This document shows, piece after piece, positions 63,236 to 64,000 of a stretch of 64,000 nt of DNA. Position 1 is the first letter of the stretch; each line of letters begins with the position of its first letter. Below the pieces are notes generated by a model that was not told the DNA's origin, did not search any database, and saw only the letters and a list, made by a program, of their open reading frames with translations. The DNA is from an uncultured Bacteroidales bacterium (GTDB taxonomy: Bacteria; Bacteroidota; Bacteroidia; Bacteroidales; Bacteroidaceae), in assembly GCA_902798425.1 (NCBI GenBank), contig CADBWR010000002.1, forward strand, positions 103,957 through 167,956, written 5' to 3'. The translations under genes were made by a program, and so were the position numbers.

Positions 63236-64000
63236 TCATGCCTCCGGCTCCACGGGCGTCACGTCGGGTTCGGGCTGCGGCTCGGGCTCGGGTTCGGGGT
63301 CGTCCTCGCCCTTGCCTTTCGGCAGGTAGTACTCGCGGGCGTAGCGCTCGAAGCCCTTCAGCTGGGTGTAGAGGGCGGTGAGGGCGTCGCTGGGCATGAG
63401 GTCCATCATGGCGATGATGGTGCGGTAGAGGTCGGCGATGGCCACGTCGGTCTGGCGGCGGGCGGTCTTCAGCTCACCCTTCACGAATTCGCCCTTCGTC
63501 TTGGCTCGCTCGCCCAGCAGATAGCGCACCTGCTGTGCGGCCTGCGCGGCCTTGACGTACCACTGCCAGGCACCTATCTGGGTCAGGAACTCCTGCTTCG
63601 TCTGCAGGTTCTGGCCCATCTGCAGAATCTTGTCCGCCTCGGCACCGTAGCCGTCGTTGACGCGGAACTTGAAGTCCTTGAATGTGCGCTGCACCACCAG
63701 CGCGTCCGTCTTCTGCGCCTCGCCGTCGGGCAGCGCGGCATAGCCGTCGTTGATGTAGCGGAAGGCAGTCATGTAGGCATCCTGCTGCTTGTCGGCGGCC
63801 TCCAGCTGCTTCACCACGGGGTCCACCTGCGACTTCTGCCACACGTCGTCCTCCTGCACGCGGGCCTGGTGTACGGCCTGAGCCTTCTGCAGGAACACCT
63901 GGTTCTCGGTCTCAAAGTTTCCGACGGCATCGTCAATCTGCTGTGTCGTGCCGTCGTGGTTGGCGTTGCTCAGCGCAGCCAGCCAGTTGGTAGGTAATGT
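63236..64000 (-). CDS. DUF6261-like protein, 5' end outside window
   Basis: The frame is open to the window edge (at least 254 residues here), so the N-terminus is missing. The visible part is helical, with Gln- and Ala-rich segments (NFETENQVFLQKAQAVHQA, VKAAQAAQQVRYLLGERAKTKGEF), and resembles DUF6261 proteins of Bacteroidales, whose role is unknown. The C-terminus is a low-complexity acidic/proline tail (EPEPEPQPEPDV). Its GC content is clearly higher than in most neighbours. It may begin the next operon. Confidence 0.6.
   Translation of the reverse strand, partial: TLPTNWLAALSNANHDGTTQQIDDAVGNFETENQVFLQKAQAVHQARVQEDDVWQKSQVDPVVKQLEAADKQQDAYMTAFRYINDGYAALPDGEAQKTDALVVQRTFKDFKFRVNDGYGAEADKILQMGQNLQTKQEFLTQIGAWQWYVKAAQAAQQVRYLLGERAKTKGEFVKGELKTARRQTDVAIADLYRTIIAMMDLMPSDALTALYTQLKGFERYAREYYLPKGKGEDDPEPEPEPQPEPDVTPVEPEA

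Noticed and set aside
62676-63239. 187-codon open frame on the minus strand across the leader RNA and the 42-bp repeats
   Set aside because: It crosses a promoter box and the structured leader, overlaps tandem repeats and has no family features. Open frames occur in several phases here, as expected for a structured RNA.

Overview
The window comes from a Bacteroidales chromosome of the Prevotella/Segatella/Xylanibacter type. The reasons are several SusC/SusD-family genes, type IX secretion (T9SS) genes porX and porW, secreted proteins sharing a Prevotella-like C-terminal tail, a Bacteroidetes-type LptD, and promoters of the form TTTG-N20-TAnnTTTG rather than -35/-10. Species cannot be fixed from the sequence alone.

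Region 1 (1-8497) is a rhamnose operon on the + strand: rhamnulokinase (5' end outside the window), a secreted rhamnogalacturonan-acetylesterase-like enzyme, an AraA/FucI-fold isomerase in the place of RhaI, an MFS transporter and rhamnulose-1-phosphate aldolase, closed by a strong terminator. Region 2 (8576-17506) holds a biotin-carboxylase-type carboxyltransferase whose 5' end carries a frameshifting deletion, an HD-domain protein, LptD, a CPA2 cation/proton antiporter and peptidase T.

Region 3 (17537-40312) is a starch-utilisation locus. On the minus strand are SusC, SusD, two SusE/F-like lipoproteins, a third starch-binding-like protein with a sorting tail, and a secreted GH13 amylase with a similar tail. 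A divergent LacI-family regulator is followed on the + strand by a GxxExxY cassette, an MFS maltose-type transporter, GH77 amylomaltase, GH97 alpha-glucosidase (SusB), a type I pullulanase and a SusA-like GH13 enzyme. Three LacI-type operators sit at the same distance (61.5-62.5 bp) upstream of three -7 boxes, which suggests activation rather than repression.

Region 4 (40317-54551) contains a low-molecular-weight phosphatase, a secreted endonuclease I, a secreted M6 protease, a beta-barrel protein, a LytS/LytTR two-component pair, tsaE, porX, porW and aroA. A family of short palindromic elements occurs here and in the pullulanase gene. Four copies lie in frame inside genes and one intact copy is intergenic.

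Region 5 (54665-59561) begins with tRNA-Pro(GGG). It continues with a mobilizable-element remnant (MmcB-like protein, a hairpin-rich candidate oriT, a MobV relaxase) and ends at two decayed genes. No integrase is visible. Region 6 (59649-64000) encodes a large secreted GLUG-type surface protein. Its leader contains a mutually consistent set of nested stems, a switchable hairpin and long-range pseudoknot pairings, a strong candidate for a structured regulatory RNA. A partial DUF6261-like gene closes the window.
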